Origin: Glaciecola sp047637355
GTDB taxonomy: Bacteria > Pseudomonadota > Gammaproteobacteria > Enterobacterales > Alteromonadaceae
Length of the DNA: 64,000 bases
Direction: 5' to 3'
Assembly (NCBI GenBank): GCA_047637355.1
Contig: JBLIKA010000001.1
Location: 59,716-123,715 of the forward strand
The notes under the pieces are model-generated. The model did no database searches. It saw only the letters and a program-made list of their open reading frames with translations, and was not told the DNA's origin. The translations under genes and the position numbers were made by a program. Numbering within the stretch: position 1 is the stretch's first letter; the number at the start of each line of letters is the position of its first letter. Below are positions 16,907 through 26,531 of this stretch, one piece after another.

Positions 16907-19885
16907 TTAGAATTGCACTTTAACACCAAATTTGTAGACTCGCCCTAGTACATCATAGCTACTTGGGAAGGTATTACCTCCGTTAAATGTCGTTGAACCA
17001 GCTTCGCCACCAACAACCGGTGGTTCTTCCTCGAACAAGTTATCGACACCAGCGGTAAACTTAAGGTTATCGTTTAGCGTGTAACTAGCAAACAGGTCAA
17101 TATAACTATAGCTATCTATTTTTCTGAACGGTTCAAATACGCTATCACGCTGGTCGTTTTCAATATCTATAGAGCTGCTATAACGCCATAAAGCTGAAAC
17201 GGTATAGTCATCCATAGACCAAGTAGCACGTTGAATGAAACGTAAATCAGATGTTGGGCTGCAATCCGAACCATAAAAACCATTACAGTCAATTACAGCA
17301 GAAACATCAGAGCTTTGACGCTCATTAGTCAAGTATTTGTTAATATTAGTAGAGAAGGACAACTGACCCATATCTTCTAATTCAACATCAAAGTTAATAC
17401 CAACTTCTATCCCTTCAACCTGAAAATAGTTTAGGTTTGTGGTGAATAACTGTATTCCTGAACCCGCAATAGTTAAGTCACCGCCAATACGTTGAATTTT
17501 AGAACATTCAAGCGGATTACCTTCAATATAACAGCTATCCAAAATTTCTTGAGCCGAAAATTGACCAATGGTATCTTTGATGTCGATGTCATAATAATCA
17601 ACAGAAAACGACCAGTTTTTCAAAAAATCATCTGTCCATACAAAGCCAGCAGTAAATGTAGAAGCGTCTTCTGCGCCCGGCACGTTCACTGGATCGCTCC
17701 CTGAAATAACACTAATCTGACCAGAGATTACATCCTGCACCTGACCAACCTGTGCCCCTGACATACCAGTAGAGATACACAAATCACGTAATGTAGCATT
17801 AATATTTGGGTTGCCTACTGAGCAAGGGTCTCCTAGGGCATTATCAAGACCAGTTACTACTGGCGAAAAGAGCTCACCTACGTTAGGCGCTCGAGTTGCG
17901 GACTGCTCCATAATGCGGAACAACAAGTTCTCAACTGGACGCCAAGCTAAACCAATTTTCCAAGTATCGACTGAACCTACAGAATCGTAATCAGCAGCAC
18001 GATAACCAAATTCCAAATCAAGTTGTTCAGTATAAGACTGATCAGCAATGAGAGGTAAAACACCCTCAAAGAAGAACTCGTCAGATTTAAATCCACCATC
18101 AATAGGTAACAAGTTACCGCCTGCGCCACCTTGGCAACTGGCTGGTGCTAATTTCAAACACTCATCGGGATTTAAGCTACCGGTCTCTTCACGATACTCA
18201 TAACCAAAACTCATCAACAACGCTTCACCAGCAAATGGGCTGGAAACAAACTCAACTGGACCATTTACAATAACTTGGCCCACGGTCTGCTCATACTTTT
18301 GCGTCTGCAAAGCAATTGCTGTCGCATAACCAGCCTGATCGTCAGTAATAGTGCCAAAGCCGCCAAACAAATTAATTGGTACGCAGGAAGAGTCGCCATT
18401 CTTACAAGTAACACCATCGGTAGTGTCCAATGCATTTTGGATATTGGTCAAATTAGTATAGCCATCACGAGTAGTAACACGGTTTGACTCACCATATTGG
18501 TAAGAAACATCATATTCCCAATCACCCGTAATTAAACCTTTAACGCCCGCTACAAACTGGAATTGATCGGTATCATAAGCTTCTGAACGAGGCCCCAACT
18601 CCAAGGTTCGACGACGTAATTGAACTGTCAGATAATCTTCGACATCAACAACACCGTTTTGATTAATATCCTGCCAGTTAGTCAACGGTGCACTAGGATC
18701 TGAACTTAATAATCCGCTCGCAAGAGCCGTATTACCCGCATTTATCATAAATTGACGGGCTTGGTCCCCTATCAACGGGTTAGCCAGAGGCAAATTAAAT
18801 GCAGCACCAAAAGTGCCAGAAGGGGCAATCTGCGTATCTACGGTCACATTAGTATGGCTAAAAGTCGTATATACTCTGTGGTCATCATTAATGTCATAAT
18901 GGCCAACAACTGTTGCACTAAAACGCTCTTGAGGCGTCTGATAGAAATTAAATGGGTTGAAGTTAAAGCGGCTACATTCAGAGCCGATAGTGCCATCATC
19001 TCTGAATTGGCCAGCTGATGCTGCGCCACCACCAACAATAGCGAAACGGGTAGGAATAGAAGTTGTGGAACCACCAGCTTGGACTACGTTAGGGCCGCCA
19101 CAACCGGCAACTGGGGCTAACGGTGGCTCGCCAGCAAGGAACTGTTCTAAACCGGCACCGTCATCTGTGTTGATTCCCAATAAACCTAATGGCCTATCAC
19201 CCAACAAAATTTGGTCACGGTTCATCCAACTTAGAGATAAAGCAATGTTACCGCGGTCCTCAGCAAGATTTGAACCTACGGTAAAAGATAGATTATCTTT
19301 TTTGCCGTCACTATCACCCGTTTGCGAGTGAGTATATTCCAAGGCAACACCTTCGAAGTTCTCTTTAAGAATAAAGTTCACTGCGCCTGCAACGGCATCG
19401 GAACCATATACTGCAGAAGCTCCACCAGTTACTACATCAACTCTCTCAATTAATGCTGTGGGGATGGTGGCGGTATCTACTTGACCATTAAAATTAAATG
19501 GAACCATACGGCGGCCATTCATCAACACTAAAGTTCTTTGAGTTCCTAAGCCACGTAAATTGACAGTTGCGGCACCGGCTGAACCGTTATTAACGTTAGC
19601 GCCATCACCCGGAATTGTTCCTGGTAATATACGAATGATTTTTTCAATCTCTGGTTCTTGAAGAAATTCTATATCTTCAGCGTCCATCGACATAATTGGG
19701 CTAGCGGAAATGGCACCAGGACGCAAAATGCGCGAGCCTGTAACCGATATTTTTTCGATGTTTTTTTCTTCGGGACTCGCGCCTTCCTGTGCAAAAGCAG
19801 CACTTGCGCCAATCATAGTAGTCGACGCTACACCGAAGGCTATTGCTAAACTAACTGACTTAGTCAATTTTGATTTTGTGAACAT
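16907..19885 (-). CDS. TonB-dependent outer-membrane receptor
   Basis: This protein of 992 residues has a signal peptide (residues 1-32, ending AFA), a TonB-box-like stretch EKISVTGSRI near 43-52, a plug domain (about 55-165, with GAATVNLRGLGTQRTLVLMN and VDVVTGGASAVYGSDAVAGA) and a C-terminal beta-barrel ending in the aromatic residue of GVKVQF. It belongs to the large receptors with an iron/CirA-type plug that are abundant in marine Alteromonadales, and imports an unknown substrate (siderophore, oligosaccharide, peptide or cofactor) with energy from TonB. ATG 19885 has GGGAGAG upstream. No adjacent catabolic genes or regulator hint at the substrate, so none is proposed. Confidence 0.93.
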   Translation of the reverse strand: MFTKSKLTKSVSLAIAFGVASTTMIGASAAFAQEGASPEEKNIEKISVTGSRILRPGAISASPIMSMDAEDIEFLQEPEIEKIIRILPGTIPGDGANVNNGSAGAATVNLRGLGTQRTLVLMNGRRMVPFNFNGQVDTATIPTALIERVDVVTGGASAVYGSDAVAGAVNFILKENFEGVALEYTHSQTGDSDGKKDNLSFTVGSNLAEDRGNIALSLSWMNRDQILLGDRPLGLLGINTDDGAGLEQFLAGEPPLAPVAGCGGPNVVQAGGSTTSIPTRFAIVGGGAASAGQFRDDGTIGSECSRFNFNPFNFYQTPQERFSATVVGHYDINDDHRVYTTFSHTNVTVDTQIAPSGTFGAAFNLPLANPLIGDQARQFMINAGNTALASGLLSSDPSAPLTNWQDINQNGVVDVEDYLTVQLRRRTLELGPRSEAYDTDQFQFVAGVKGLITGDWEYDVSYQYGESNRVTTRDGYTNLTNIQNALDTTDGVTCKNGDSSCVPINLFGGFGTITDDQAGYATAIALQTQKYEQTVGQVIVNGPVEFVSSPFAGEALLMSFGYEYREETGSLNPDECLKLAPASCQGGAGGNLLPIDGGFKSDEFFFEGVLPLIADQSYTEQLDLEFGYRAADYDSVGSVDTWKIGLAWRPVENLLFRIMEQSATRAPNVGELFSPVVTGLDNALGDPCSVGNPNINATLRDLCISTGMSGAQVGQVQDVISGQISVISGSDPVNVPGAEDASTFTAGFVWTDDFLKNWSFSVDYYDIDIKDTIGQFSAQEILDSCYIEGNPLECSKIQRIGGDLTIAGSGIQLFTTNLNYFQVEGIEVGINFDVELEDMGQLSFSTNINKYLTNERQSSDVSAVIDCNGFYGSDCSPTSDLRFIQRATWSMDDYTVSALWRYSSSIDIENDQRDSVFEPFRKIDSYSYIDLFASYTLNDNLKFTAGVDNLFEEEPPVVGGEAGSTTFNGGNTFPSSYDVLGRVYKFGVKVQF

Positions 19886-20080
19886 GTGTCTCTCCCTGAA
19901 CCACTATTTAGTATGACATTGTCGTTTTAGCGACGTGTTTTTGACAATAAAGCATCATCGCACTAAAAATATTCATAAGTAGGGAGGTTGGTTAACGATT
20001 AGTCACTTAGTAATGTAATTTTAACAGGCAACATTAAAAGAAACGTCAGTAAACATACACGTTAATTGAGTCGACGTTAC

Positions 20081-20539
20081 TCATCCTTCTGCTGCAATAT
20101 GTTTTACTTTTAGATAATCGCGATGCGTAATGTATAATAAATCAGCGACTTTTCGGATCACTGCTTCTTCATATTTATCTAAATTATCGTCAACGAATGC
20201 CACTTTCCACATCAATTTCAATAAGTTTACTTTTTGATCGTACTCATAATTATCGTTAATCATTGATGTAAATGGATGTATCGATGTTGTGTCTTTGCTT
20301 GCTTGACTACTACGCTCAAATAACTCGACTAACTTTTCATCTGACAAATTAAATAATGACTGTAGCACCTGCTTTATCTTTTCTTTTTCAAGGCTAGACT
20401 CCTCAAAGTCAGCATTAGACACTTCCATCAATAGTAAAGCACATGCCTGCTCTAAACTGTATTGTTGTTGGGCATTAGTACTTTTTGACGTATTAAATGC
20501 GATTTCATTTTGAAAAAATTCTTTTAGTTTAATCAACAT
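20081..20539 (-). CDS. TerB-like helical protein
   Basis: This 152-residue all-helical protein resembles the TerB/YebE (tellurite resistance B) fold. The hallmarks are two related halves, ALLLMEVSNADFEESSLEKEKIKQVL and LLKLMWKVAFVDDNLDKYEEAVIRKVADLL, with acidic residues (D-x3-E) that in TerB proteins bind divalent metal. The C-terminus ends in YITHRDYLKVKHIA, also typical. Function in housekeeping strains is not established; membrane-stress or metal sensing has been suggested for relatives. AAAGGACATGAC precedes the ATG. It stands alone between the TonB receptor and mdh. Confidence 0.75.
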   Translation of the reverse strand: MLIKLKEFFQNEIAFNTSKSTNAQQQYSLEQACALLLMEVSNADFEESSLEKEKIKQVLQSLFNLSDEKLVELFERSSQASKDTTSIHPFTSMINDNYEYDQKVNLLKLMWKVAFVDDNLDKYEEAVIRKVADLLYITHRDYLKVKHIAAEG

Positions 20540-20734
20540 GTCATGTCCTTTAAGGTTGGTTTAAAAACGCCCAAAAATATTGTATTTATTATTTTTTGAA
20601 CATCTTGAAGGTCGAACTGCAGTAAATATCAGCATTTCTACTCCAACTGAGTAAATGTATATGCAAATAAAAGAGAATTGGTTTTTTTAGGAACATATGC
20701 ATAGAGTTATTGACAAGAAAAATCCTTACCCGCG

Positions 20735-20778
20735 ATAATAAAAAACCGGCGAACATTTGTTTATGTTTGCCGGCTTTT
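20735..20778 (-). terminator. Terminator of mdh
   Basis: A long stem (CCGGCGAACAT 20746-20756 with ATGTTTGCCGG 20763-20773, one G-T pair) is followed on the minus strand by a T-run. It lies about 30 bp after the mdh stop. The rest of the 265-bp gap to the TerB-like gene shows no gene. Confidence 0.9.
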
Positions 20779-20804
20779 AGGTTGATTCATGTCTGTAGCA
20801 TTAT

Positions 20805-21743
20805 CTAGCCATTAACGAAATCAACACCCATCTTAATATCGCCACGCAAGCCATCTAGCATTGCATTTTTAGCGTTTTCTTCAAAGTCGCTTAAGTCACC
20901 GTAAGGTAGAATGTCTTCAACACCATTTATTCCCAAGCGCACTGGGTGAGCAAAGAATGCAGCGTCATCAGAACCGTCTACTTGTACGTAAGCATATTCA
21001 ACAACAGCTTCGCCTTGCATTGCAGCAACAAGTGACAAGCAGAAACGCGCAGCAGCTTGGCCCATAGATAATGTAGCAGAACCACCACCAGCTTTTGCTT
21101 CAACAACTTCCGTTCCCGCATTTTGGATGCGTGTAGTTAAGCTAGCAATTTCTTCGTCAGTGAAGCTTACGCCGTCAACTTGTGAAAGAAGTGGAAGAAT
21201 AGTTGTACCTGAGTGACCACCAATAACTGGAACATGCACTTCAGTTGTTTTCAAGCCTTTAAGGTTTGCAATAAATGTTTCTGAGCGGATAACATCTAAT
21301 GTCGTTACACCAAACAATTTGTTTTTATCGTAAACGCCTTTTGCTTTAAGCACTTCAGCAGCAATAGCAACCGTCGTATTTACCGGGTTAGTAATAACAC
21401 CGATACACGCTTGTGGACAATTGTCGGCAACTGCTTCGATGAGATTCTTAACGATACCAGCATTGATGTTAAACAAGTCAGAACGGTCCATACCTGGCTT
21501 TCTTGGAACGCCAGCAGGTATCAAGACAATATCACAACCTTTCAATGCATCAGCAAGGTCATCTTTGCCATGACCAGAAACAGCAACATCTGTTGGGATA
21601 TGGCTTAAATCAACGGCAACGCCCGGAACAACAGGTGATACGTCATATAGTGCTAGCTCAGAGCCAGCAGGTAATTGTGTTTTTAATAACAATGATAATG
21701 CTTGACCGATACCACCAGCGGCGCCTAGTACAGCTACCTTCAT
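20805..21743 (-). CDS. mdh: Malate dehydrogenase (NAD)
   Basis: This TCA-cycle enzyme oxidises malate to oxaloacetate. At 312 residues it is the same size as E. coli Mdh and aligns without gaps at the N-terminus: nucleotide-binding GAAGGIGQALSLLL, substrate arginines R81 and R87 in PRKPGMDRSDL, the catalytic histidine in VIGGHSGTTILPL near 177, and the GGGSATLSMGQAA stretch. GGAGAATTTT precedes the ATG. It is divergent from argR, the same arrangement as in E. coli and Vibrio. The 222-bp intergenic region must hold both promoters; I could not identify a clear ARG-box palindrome in it. Confidence 0.98.
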   Translation of the reverse strand: MKVAVLGAAGGIGQALSLLLKTQLPAGSELALYDVSPVVPGVAVDLSHIPTDVAVSGHGKDDLADALKGCDIVLIPAGVPRKPGMDRSDLFNINAGIVKNLIEAVADNCPQACIGVITNPVNTTVAIAAEVLKAKGVYDKNKLFGVTTLDVIRSETFIANLKGLKTTEVHVPVIGGHSGTTILPLLSQVDGVSFTDEEIASLTTRIQNAGTEVVEAKAGGGSATLSMGQAAARFCLSLVAAMQGEAVVEYAYVQVDGSDDAAFFAHPVRLGINGVEDILPYGDLSDFEENAKNAMLDGLRGDIKMGVDFVNG

Positions 21744-21965
21744 AAAATTCTCCTGTTAATAAAAGCTGTTATTTACGGGCGACACAATAATCTATATACG
21801 TTAAGATCTCAATAACCGGATGGTCTTATCCCATTTTTTTACACTTACCTTAACAATAATTTTACAATGCTCACAATTCATCAACATATTTTAGTTACAT
21901 TCGTTTGCGAAAAGGGTGTAGCTGATGCAAAATACGGCAATATACAACACAAGGTTTTAACCGAT

Positions 21966-22430
21966 ATGTCATCAAGCAAGCAAGACGCCCTAGTTAAATC
22001 ATTTAAAGAGCTATTAAAAACCGAAAGTTATGGTTCTCAGGGTGAAATTGTTAATGCATTGAAAGAAGCTGGCTTTGACAATATTAGCCAATCCAAAGTG
22101 TCTCGTATGTTAAGTAAATTTGGCGCAGTACGCACTCGAAATGCCCGCGGTGAAATGGTTTATTGCTTGCCGCCCGAACTAGGTATGCCTACCGCTAAGA
22201 GCCCTCTTAAACAATTAGTTTTAGATATTGTGCATAATAACGTGATGGTAATTATTCGCACCAGTCCCGGGGCAGCGCAACTGATTGCACGCCTGCTTGA
22301 TTCATTAAGCCATACTGATGGCGTTCTTGGCACCATTGCAGGCGATGACACTATTTTTATTGCACCTGCTGACATCACCCAAATCGAAGACTTACGCCAG
22401 CGCGTTGAAGATCTATTTGAGAGTGTCTAA
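21966..22430 (+). CDS. argR: Arginine repressor
   Basis: This arginine-dependent repressor of arginine biosynthesis genes also acts as an accessory factor for cer-type recombination with XerCD. The N-terminal winged helix contains YGSQGEIVNALKEAGFDNIS and QSKVSRMLSKFGAVRTRNA. The C-terminal hexamerisation and arginine-binding domain shows TSPGAAQLIARLLDSL and GTIAGDDTIFIAP. ATG 21966 gives 154 residues, matching E. coli ArgR (156); the open frame runs back to 21867 but that extension does not look like the family. The 3' end overlaps the convergent rsmI by 18 bp. Confidence 0.97.
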   Translation: MSSSKQDALVKSFKELLKTESYGSQGEIVNALKEAGFDNISQSKVSRMLSKFGAVRTRNARGEMVYCLPPELGMPTAKSPLKQLVLDIVHNNVMVIIRTSPGAAQLIARLLDSLSHTDGVLGTIAGDDTIFIAPADITQIEDLRQRVEDLFESV

Positions 22431-23264
22431 ACCTATCGCATAGAGTGCATTTTTCTTGAGGCCGTAATGCGCGGCAGTTATTGCAGCTGCTTTTTTCAGT
22501 GGTAATTCTTTTACTAACAAAGTTAATAAAGCCAATGCCTCTTGCGGTGCGCCATCAGATTGCAAATTATTTGGGCAATAGATCATTAGTACAAATTCAC
22601 CTTTTTGATGAACAAGGTCAGCCTCTAACCACTCTAAAATATCTTTAGCTTTGCCCTGTTTATAAGTTTCGAACGTTTTACTTATTTCCTTTGCTAATAC
22701 AATTTCATGATCGTCTTGCAAGCTCTCATCACACGCTGCCATCGTATCGCGAATGCGCCTAGGTGCTTCATAAAATACAGTAGTGCAACCTGAATTAGTG
22801 AGTAATTTCAGTGCGTGAACTTTCGCTTGCTGCTTTGCAGGCAAAAAACCATGAAAAGTAAATTTATCGGTTGGTAAGCCCGACGCACTGAGCGCAGTGG
22901 TTAGTGCACATGGGCCAGGCAACGCGATAACAGGTATGGCTAGCTCTCTACAATCACGAACAAAAATAAAACCGGGATCGCTGATCAAAGGCGTTCCTGC
23001 ATCTGACACCAATGCGATGCTTTGACCTTCAAGTAATTTCGAGGTTAATTGTTTTGAACGAGCCGCTTCGTTATGGTCATGCATCGAAATAGTCTTGGTA
23101 CTAATAGAATAGTGGGATAGTAAGCGTGACGTGTGCCGAGTATCCTCAGCTGCTATTAAGTCAACCTCTTTTAGAATGTCGAGCGCACGAGAGCTAATAT
23201 CCGACAAATTGCCTATGGGCGTAGGTACTATGTAAAGAGTCCCTGGGGTGGTCATAATCTGCAT
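22413..23264 (-). CDS. rsmI: 16S rRNA (cytidine1402-2'-O)-methyltransferase
   Basis: This SAM-dependent enzyme methylates the ribose of C1402 in the decoding centre. At 283 residues (E. coli 286) it has the tetrapyrrole-methylase fold: GTLYIVPTPIGNLSDIS, AAEDTRHTSRLL, the SAM-binding LVSDAGTPLISDPG and FHGFLPAK. The start is either ATG 23264 or ATG 23255, and no strong ribosome binding site separates them. It is divergent from lpoA, the usual gammaproteobacterial arrangement. It overlaps the end of argR on the other strand. Confidence 0.96.
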   Translation of the reverse strand: MQIMTTPGTLYIVPTPIGNLSDISSRALDILKEVDLIAAEDTRHTSRLLSHYSISTKTISMHDHNEAARSKQLTSKLLEGQSIALVSDAGTPLISDPGFIFVRDCRELAIPVIALPGPCALTTALSASGLPTDKFTFHGFLPAKQQAKVHALKLLTNSGCTTVFYEAPRRIRDTMAACDESLQDDHEIVLAKEISKTFETYKQGKAKDILEWLEADLVHQKGEFVLMIYCPNNLQSDGAPQEALALLTLLVKELPLKKAAAITAAHYGLKKNALYAIGLDTLK

Positions 23265-23415
23265 TTTTATTTTTTCTCAATTTGTCTTCGCACAGCCAAT
23301 ATTACACTAAATCAAACAACAGCTTTTACACTTTATCCATCTACTTTGGGACAGAATATGTCAAAGTAGATAGATATTTGGCTGAGCTTGGGTAAACTAT
23401 AAGTATATTACTCAT

Positions 23416-25515
23416 GTGAGAGCGCTTGTGAACGTATTTTCCAATTTACGCACCTATCTAAGTGTTGCATTCATTTTATTGTTTTTGGCAAGTTGTGTCA
23501 GTCAAACAAAAATCGCAGATCAAAAGTCTGTTGAACAGAAACCAAAGCCCTCTAAAGAAGTTATTTTAAACAACGCGGAAGCGGCATTACAACAAGCCCA
23601 AATTGAATGGCTCAAAAACAGCGACATTAATCAACGAAACGACCTGCTGTTAGCTGCGGCTCAAGGCTTTCAGACAAGCGGTGAATGCGCGCGTGCTGAT
23701 ATTATCATTGCTAATATCGAACCTTTCTTAGAAAACCCAGTGCAACAGCAGTATTCATCATTATTAAAAGCGGAATGTGCGCTAATACAACATTATGCAT
23801 CAGGTTTATCAGTAGAGCTGATTCAAACTCCGGTCGACACAATTATTTCATGGCTTGCACCGATTACTGCAAATCAATTTGTGGCTCGCAAAGAGGTCGT
23901 TATTGCACATTTGGCAGCACTGCATCAGCGCTGGGATTTCGCCGCTAACGTGCTAAGCGAACAATTAGGCGCAGATAGTCCGTTGAACCAAGCTCAAGAA
24001 CAAATATTGTGGCAGTGGTTTTTGAAATCATCAAAATCTACTCAAAGTACAATGGGTAGAAATAACTCATTTATGCGTCCGTATTTATCACTGGCTAACA
24101 TTTTAGAAGATCAAAATTTAACGGATTCAAGCAGACAGCAAGCCATCGGTTTCTGGCGACAACAAAATCCTACCCACCCTCTGTCAATTAATCTTCCAAC
24201 TGGAGTAAAAAACTATATTGCGCAATCATTAACAGAAGTGCGCAATATCGCAGTTCTACTTCCATTAACTGGTCGTGTGCAAGTGCAGGGCGATGCTATT
24301 AAACAAGGTATTATGACTGCCTACTTTGCAAAACTGGAAAACATTAATACCAATAATCCAGGCCAAGCCATTCCAAATATACGATTTTTGGATACAGGTT
24401 CCGACAATGACCGTTTTGTTAGTAATGAAATTACGTCCGAAGGGCTCATGCAATATGACATTGTGATTGGTCCTTTGCTGCGTGAGCATGTAAGTTTAGT
24501 CAAAGGCTTTAATTTACCTAATTCAATGCTCGTATACTTAAATCGATTATCTACAGAGCCCACGACGATTGAATTAACAGACAATGCGAGCACTGCAACA
24601 GGCTCGATATTAAAAGATGAAGTCGATAGCTTATCCAATAATAAGTTAAACAGCTTACCGTCTGTCACCGACCCGCAAGCTCAAGCGCAAAATAGTAATC
24701 AAGCCCTCAGTTTATCCTCTGAAAGCACATCTGCTAAAGTGTATTTTGCGCTAGCGCCTGAAGATGAAGCAACACAACTTGCAAATTTGATGAAAAAACA
24801 AGGGATAAGAACCCCCATTATCATTAGCAATGGCTCATCTGTTAGTCGCAGGATGATAGAGACATTTAACGCACAATGGATAGCGTTGAATGGCCTTGAC
24901 GAAATCAAGCTACCCAAAGTTGTTACCTTTTCAGATAACAAAGGCCTACGAGTTGGTATTACGGCGGCCCTCGACGTACTGCAAAGCCAACGACGTATTA
25001 GTCAGATGTCGAATTTAACTACTGAAACCGTGCACAGCGTAACGCGCAATAGGCGAGATGTAGACGCTTTTGTAGTTTTCGCGCTACCGCAACAAGTTGA
25101 ATTGCTAAACCCTATTATCGAGGCAAGCATCAGCTTATTTACAGAACGGACTGTTCCTGTATTTGCGACTTCATATAGCTATCAACACCAACTCAATAAG
25201 AACAGCATTCGAGATTTACGTAATTTAGTTTTTGTTGATATGCCCTTCCTAATGCCCGCACAAAGAAACAGTGCGCTCGCGCAACAGGTCGATAGCCTTT
25301 GGAACAGTCCACCCAGTGCATTCTTACGTTTGTTTGCGTTTGGCTACGACGCTTTTCAGTTCTCTGAACAAATGCAGCAGTTAGCGTATTTTAGCCATAC
25401 TGATTTAAACGGGTTATCAGGTAAATTAAGCGTCAACAATAAGCGCCAAGTCACTCGCGGTTTGCCTAGTGCGGTTATTGAAAACGATTCAATAAACCAA
25501 GCAGACGGCTTTTAA
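23416..25515 (+). CDS. lpoA: Outer-membrane lipoprotein activator of PBP1A
   Basis: This lipoprotein stimulates the peptidoglycan synthase PBP1A from the outer membrane. The N-terminal signal ends in a lipobox, LASC, with the acylated cysteine at residue 27 of this frame. An N-terminal TPR-like helical domain (to about residue 270) is followed by a periplasmic-binding-protein-like domain beginning VRNIAVLLPLTGRVQVQGDAIKQGIMTAY. A low-complexity Ser/Asn/Gln insert sits around residues 395-435. The start codon is GTG, at 23416 or possibly 23428 (GAGAG lies 6 nt before the latter). It heads the cluster lpoA-yraN-diaA-dolP, in the same order as E. coli. Confidence 0.93.
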   Translation: MRALVNVFSNLRTYLSVAFILLFLASCVSQTKIADQKSVEQKPKPSKEVILNNAEAALQQAQIEWLKNSDINQRNDLLLAAAQGFQTSGECARADIIIANIEPFLENPVQQQYSSLLKAECALIQHYASGLSVELIQTPVDTIISWLAPITANQFVARKEVVIAHLAALHQRWDFAANVLSEQLGADSPLNQAQEQILWQWFLKSSKSTQSTMGRNNSFMRPYLSLANILEDQNLTDSSRQQAIGFWRQQNPTHPLSINLPTGVKNYIAQSLTEVRNIAVLLPLTGRVQVQGDAIKQGIMTAYFAKLENINTNNPGQAIPNIRFLDTGSDNDRFVSNEITSEGLMQYDIVIGPLLREHVSLVKGFNLPNSMLVYLNRLSTEPTTIELTDNASTATGSILKDEVDSLSNNKLNSLPSVTDPQAQAQNSNQALSLSSESTSAKVYFALAPEDEATQLANLMKKQGIRTPIIISNGSSVSRRMIETFNAQWIALNGLDEIKLPKVVTFSDNKGLRVGITAALDVLQSQRRISQMSNLTTETVHSVTRNRRDVDAFVVFALPQQVELLNPIIEASISLFTERTVPVFATSYSYQHQLNKNSIRDLRNLVFVDMPFLMPAQRNSALAQQVDSLWNSPPSAFLRLFAFGYDAFQFSEQMQQLAYFSHTDLNGLSGKLSVNNKRQVTRGLPSAVIENDSINQADGF

Positions 25516-25537
25516 TCGTTTGTTATCCTATCAATAC

Positions 25538-25876
25538 ATGGCTAGTTCAATCGGCCATAACGCCGAGCAACTGGCAAAGCAGTATTTAATCGATAATTCA
25601 CTTCAGTTTTTGGAACAAAATTACAAAGCAAAGGTCTCAGAGATAGACCTTATTATGTTGGACAAGGAGCAACTTGTGTTTGTTGAGGTGAAATTTCGGT
25701 CAACAAATACTCACGGTTGTGCGGCCGAGTATTTTACATTTAAGAAGCGAAAACGACTTGAAAGAGCCATTAACTATTATTTGTTGCAAAAAAAACTGAG
25801 CACTCACCACACAAATTTACGAATAGATGTTGTAGCAATTGACGGCGAGCAGGTAAACTGGATCAGGAACGTGTAA
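25538..25876 (+). CDS. yraN: UPF0102 family protein YraN
   Basis: This is a small protein (112 residues) of the UPF0102 family with an endonuclease-like fold of unknown role. Recognisable are GHNAEQLAKQYL, the E-D-K-type core EIDLIML...LVFVEVKFRS, and the basic helix KKRKRLERAINYYL. ATG 25538 matches the family N-terminus; an upstream in-frame TTG at 25520 has no support. It begins 22 bp after the lpoA stop and is probably in the same transcript. Its conserved neighbourhood (lpoA-yraN-diaA-dolP) is the strongest support for the name. Confidence 0.92.
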   Translation: MASSIGHNAEQLAKQYLIDNSLQFLEQNYKAKVSEIDLIMLDKEQLVFVEVKFRSTNTHGCAAEYFTFKKRKRLERAINYYLLQKKLSTHHTNLRIDVVAIDGEQVNWIRNV

Positions 25877-25925
25877 TTGAAAGCCAGAAAATATCGCGAT
25901 TTGGAAACTACTTAAGGGGTAATAA

Positions 25926-26519
25926 GTGCTGGATAATATTAGAAAAAGTTTTACCGAAAGCATTCAAACTAAAATAGCGGCTGCTGAAGAGCTGCCAGTT
26001 CCAATAGAGAAAGCGGCAAACATGATGGTGCGGGCACTTATTCGTGGTAACAAGATTTTAAGTTGTGGTAATGGTGGCTCAGCCGGTGACGCACAACACT
26101 TTTCATCCGAGCTATTGAATCGCTATGAACGCGATCGTCCATCATTACCAGCTATGGCCTTAACCACCGACAGCTCTACAATTACGTCGATTGCTAATGA
26201 CTACAGTTTTGATGAAATATTTTCAAAACAAATTAAAGCGCTCGGGCAGCCTGGAGATATTCTGTTAGCCATTTCAACCAGTGGTAATAGCCGCAACGTT
26301 ATTAATGCAATGGAAGCGGCGCTAGGTCGTGATATGACAATTGTTGCTCTAACTGGCAAAGACGGCGGAGAAATGGCCGGCTTTTTGAGTGAGAATGATG
26401 TTGAAATTAGGGTGCCTTCATCGCGTACTGCAAGGATACAAGAAGTGCACCTTTTGGTGATACATAATTTGTGCGAGTCAATCGACAATGCACTATTCCC
26501 CATCAGTGAATCAGAATAA
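25926..26519 (+). CDS. diaA: SIS-domain DnaA initiator-associating protein
   Basis: This phosphosugar-isomerase-fold protein of 197 residues (E. coli DiaA 196) binds DnaA and promotes timely replication initiation as a tetramer in E. coli. SIS motifs are visible: GNKILSCGNGGSAGDAQHFSSELLNRY, LAISTSGNSRNVI, and the C-terminal RIQEVHLLVIHNLCESID. It is related to GmhA; the position between yraN and dolP and the N-terminus favour DiaA. The start is GTG 25926 with AAGGGGT upstream. Confidence 0.95.
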   Translation: MLDNIRKSFTESIQTKIAAAEELPVPIEKAANMMVRALIRGNKILSCGNGGSAGDAQHFSSELLNRYERDRPSLPAMALTTDSSTITSIANDYSFDEIFSKQIKALGQPGDILLAISTSGNSRNVINAMEAALGRDMTIVALTGKDGGEMAGFLSENDVEIRVPSSRTARIQEVHLLVIHNLCESIDNALFPISESE

Positions 26520-26531
26520 AGAGTAAGTTTT

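Noticed and set aside
18844..19331. Open frames overlapping the TonB-dependent receptor in other frames
   Set aside because: They lie fully inside a long, well-supported gene and show no family features.
21744..21965. ARG box in the mdh-argR intergenic region
   Set aside because: Only isolated ATTCA-like half sites were seen, not the paired 18-bp palindrome expected for ArgR.
25520..25537. Upstream TTG start for yraN
   Set aside because: The extra six residues do not match the family and there is no ribosome binding site; ATG 25538 fits.
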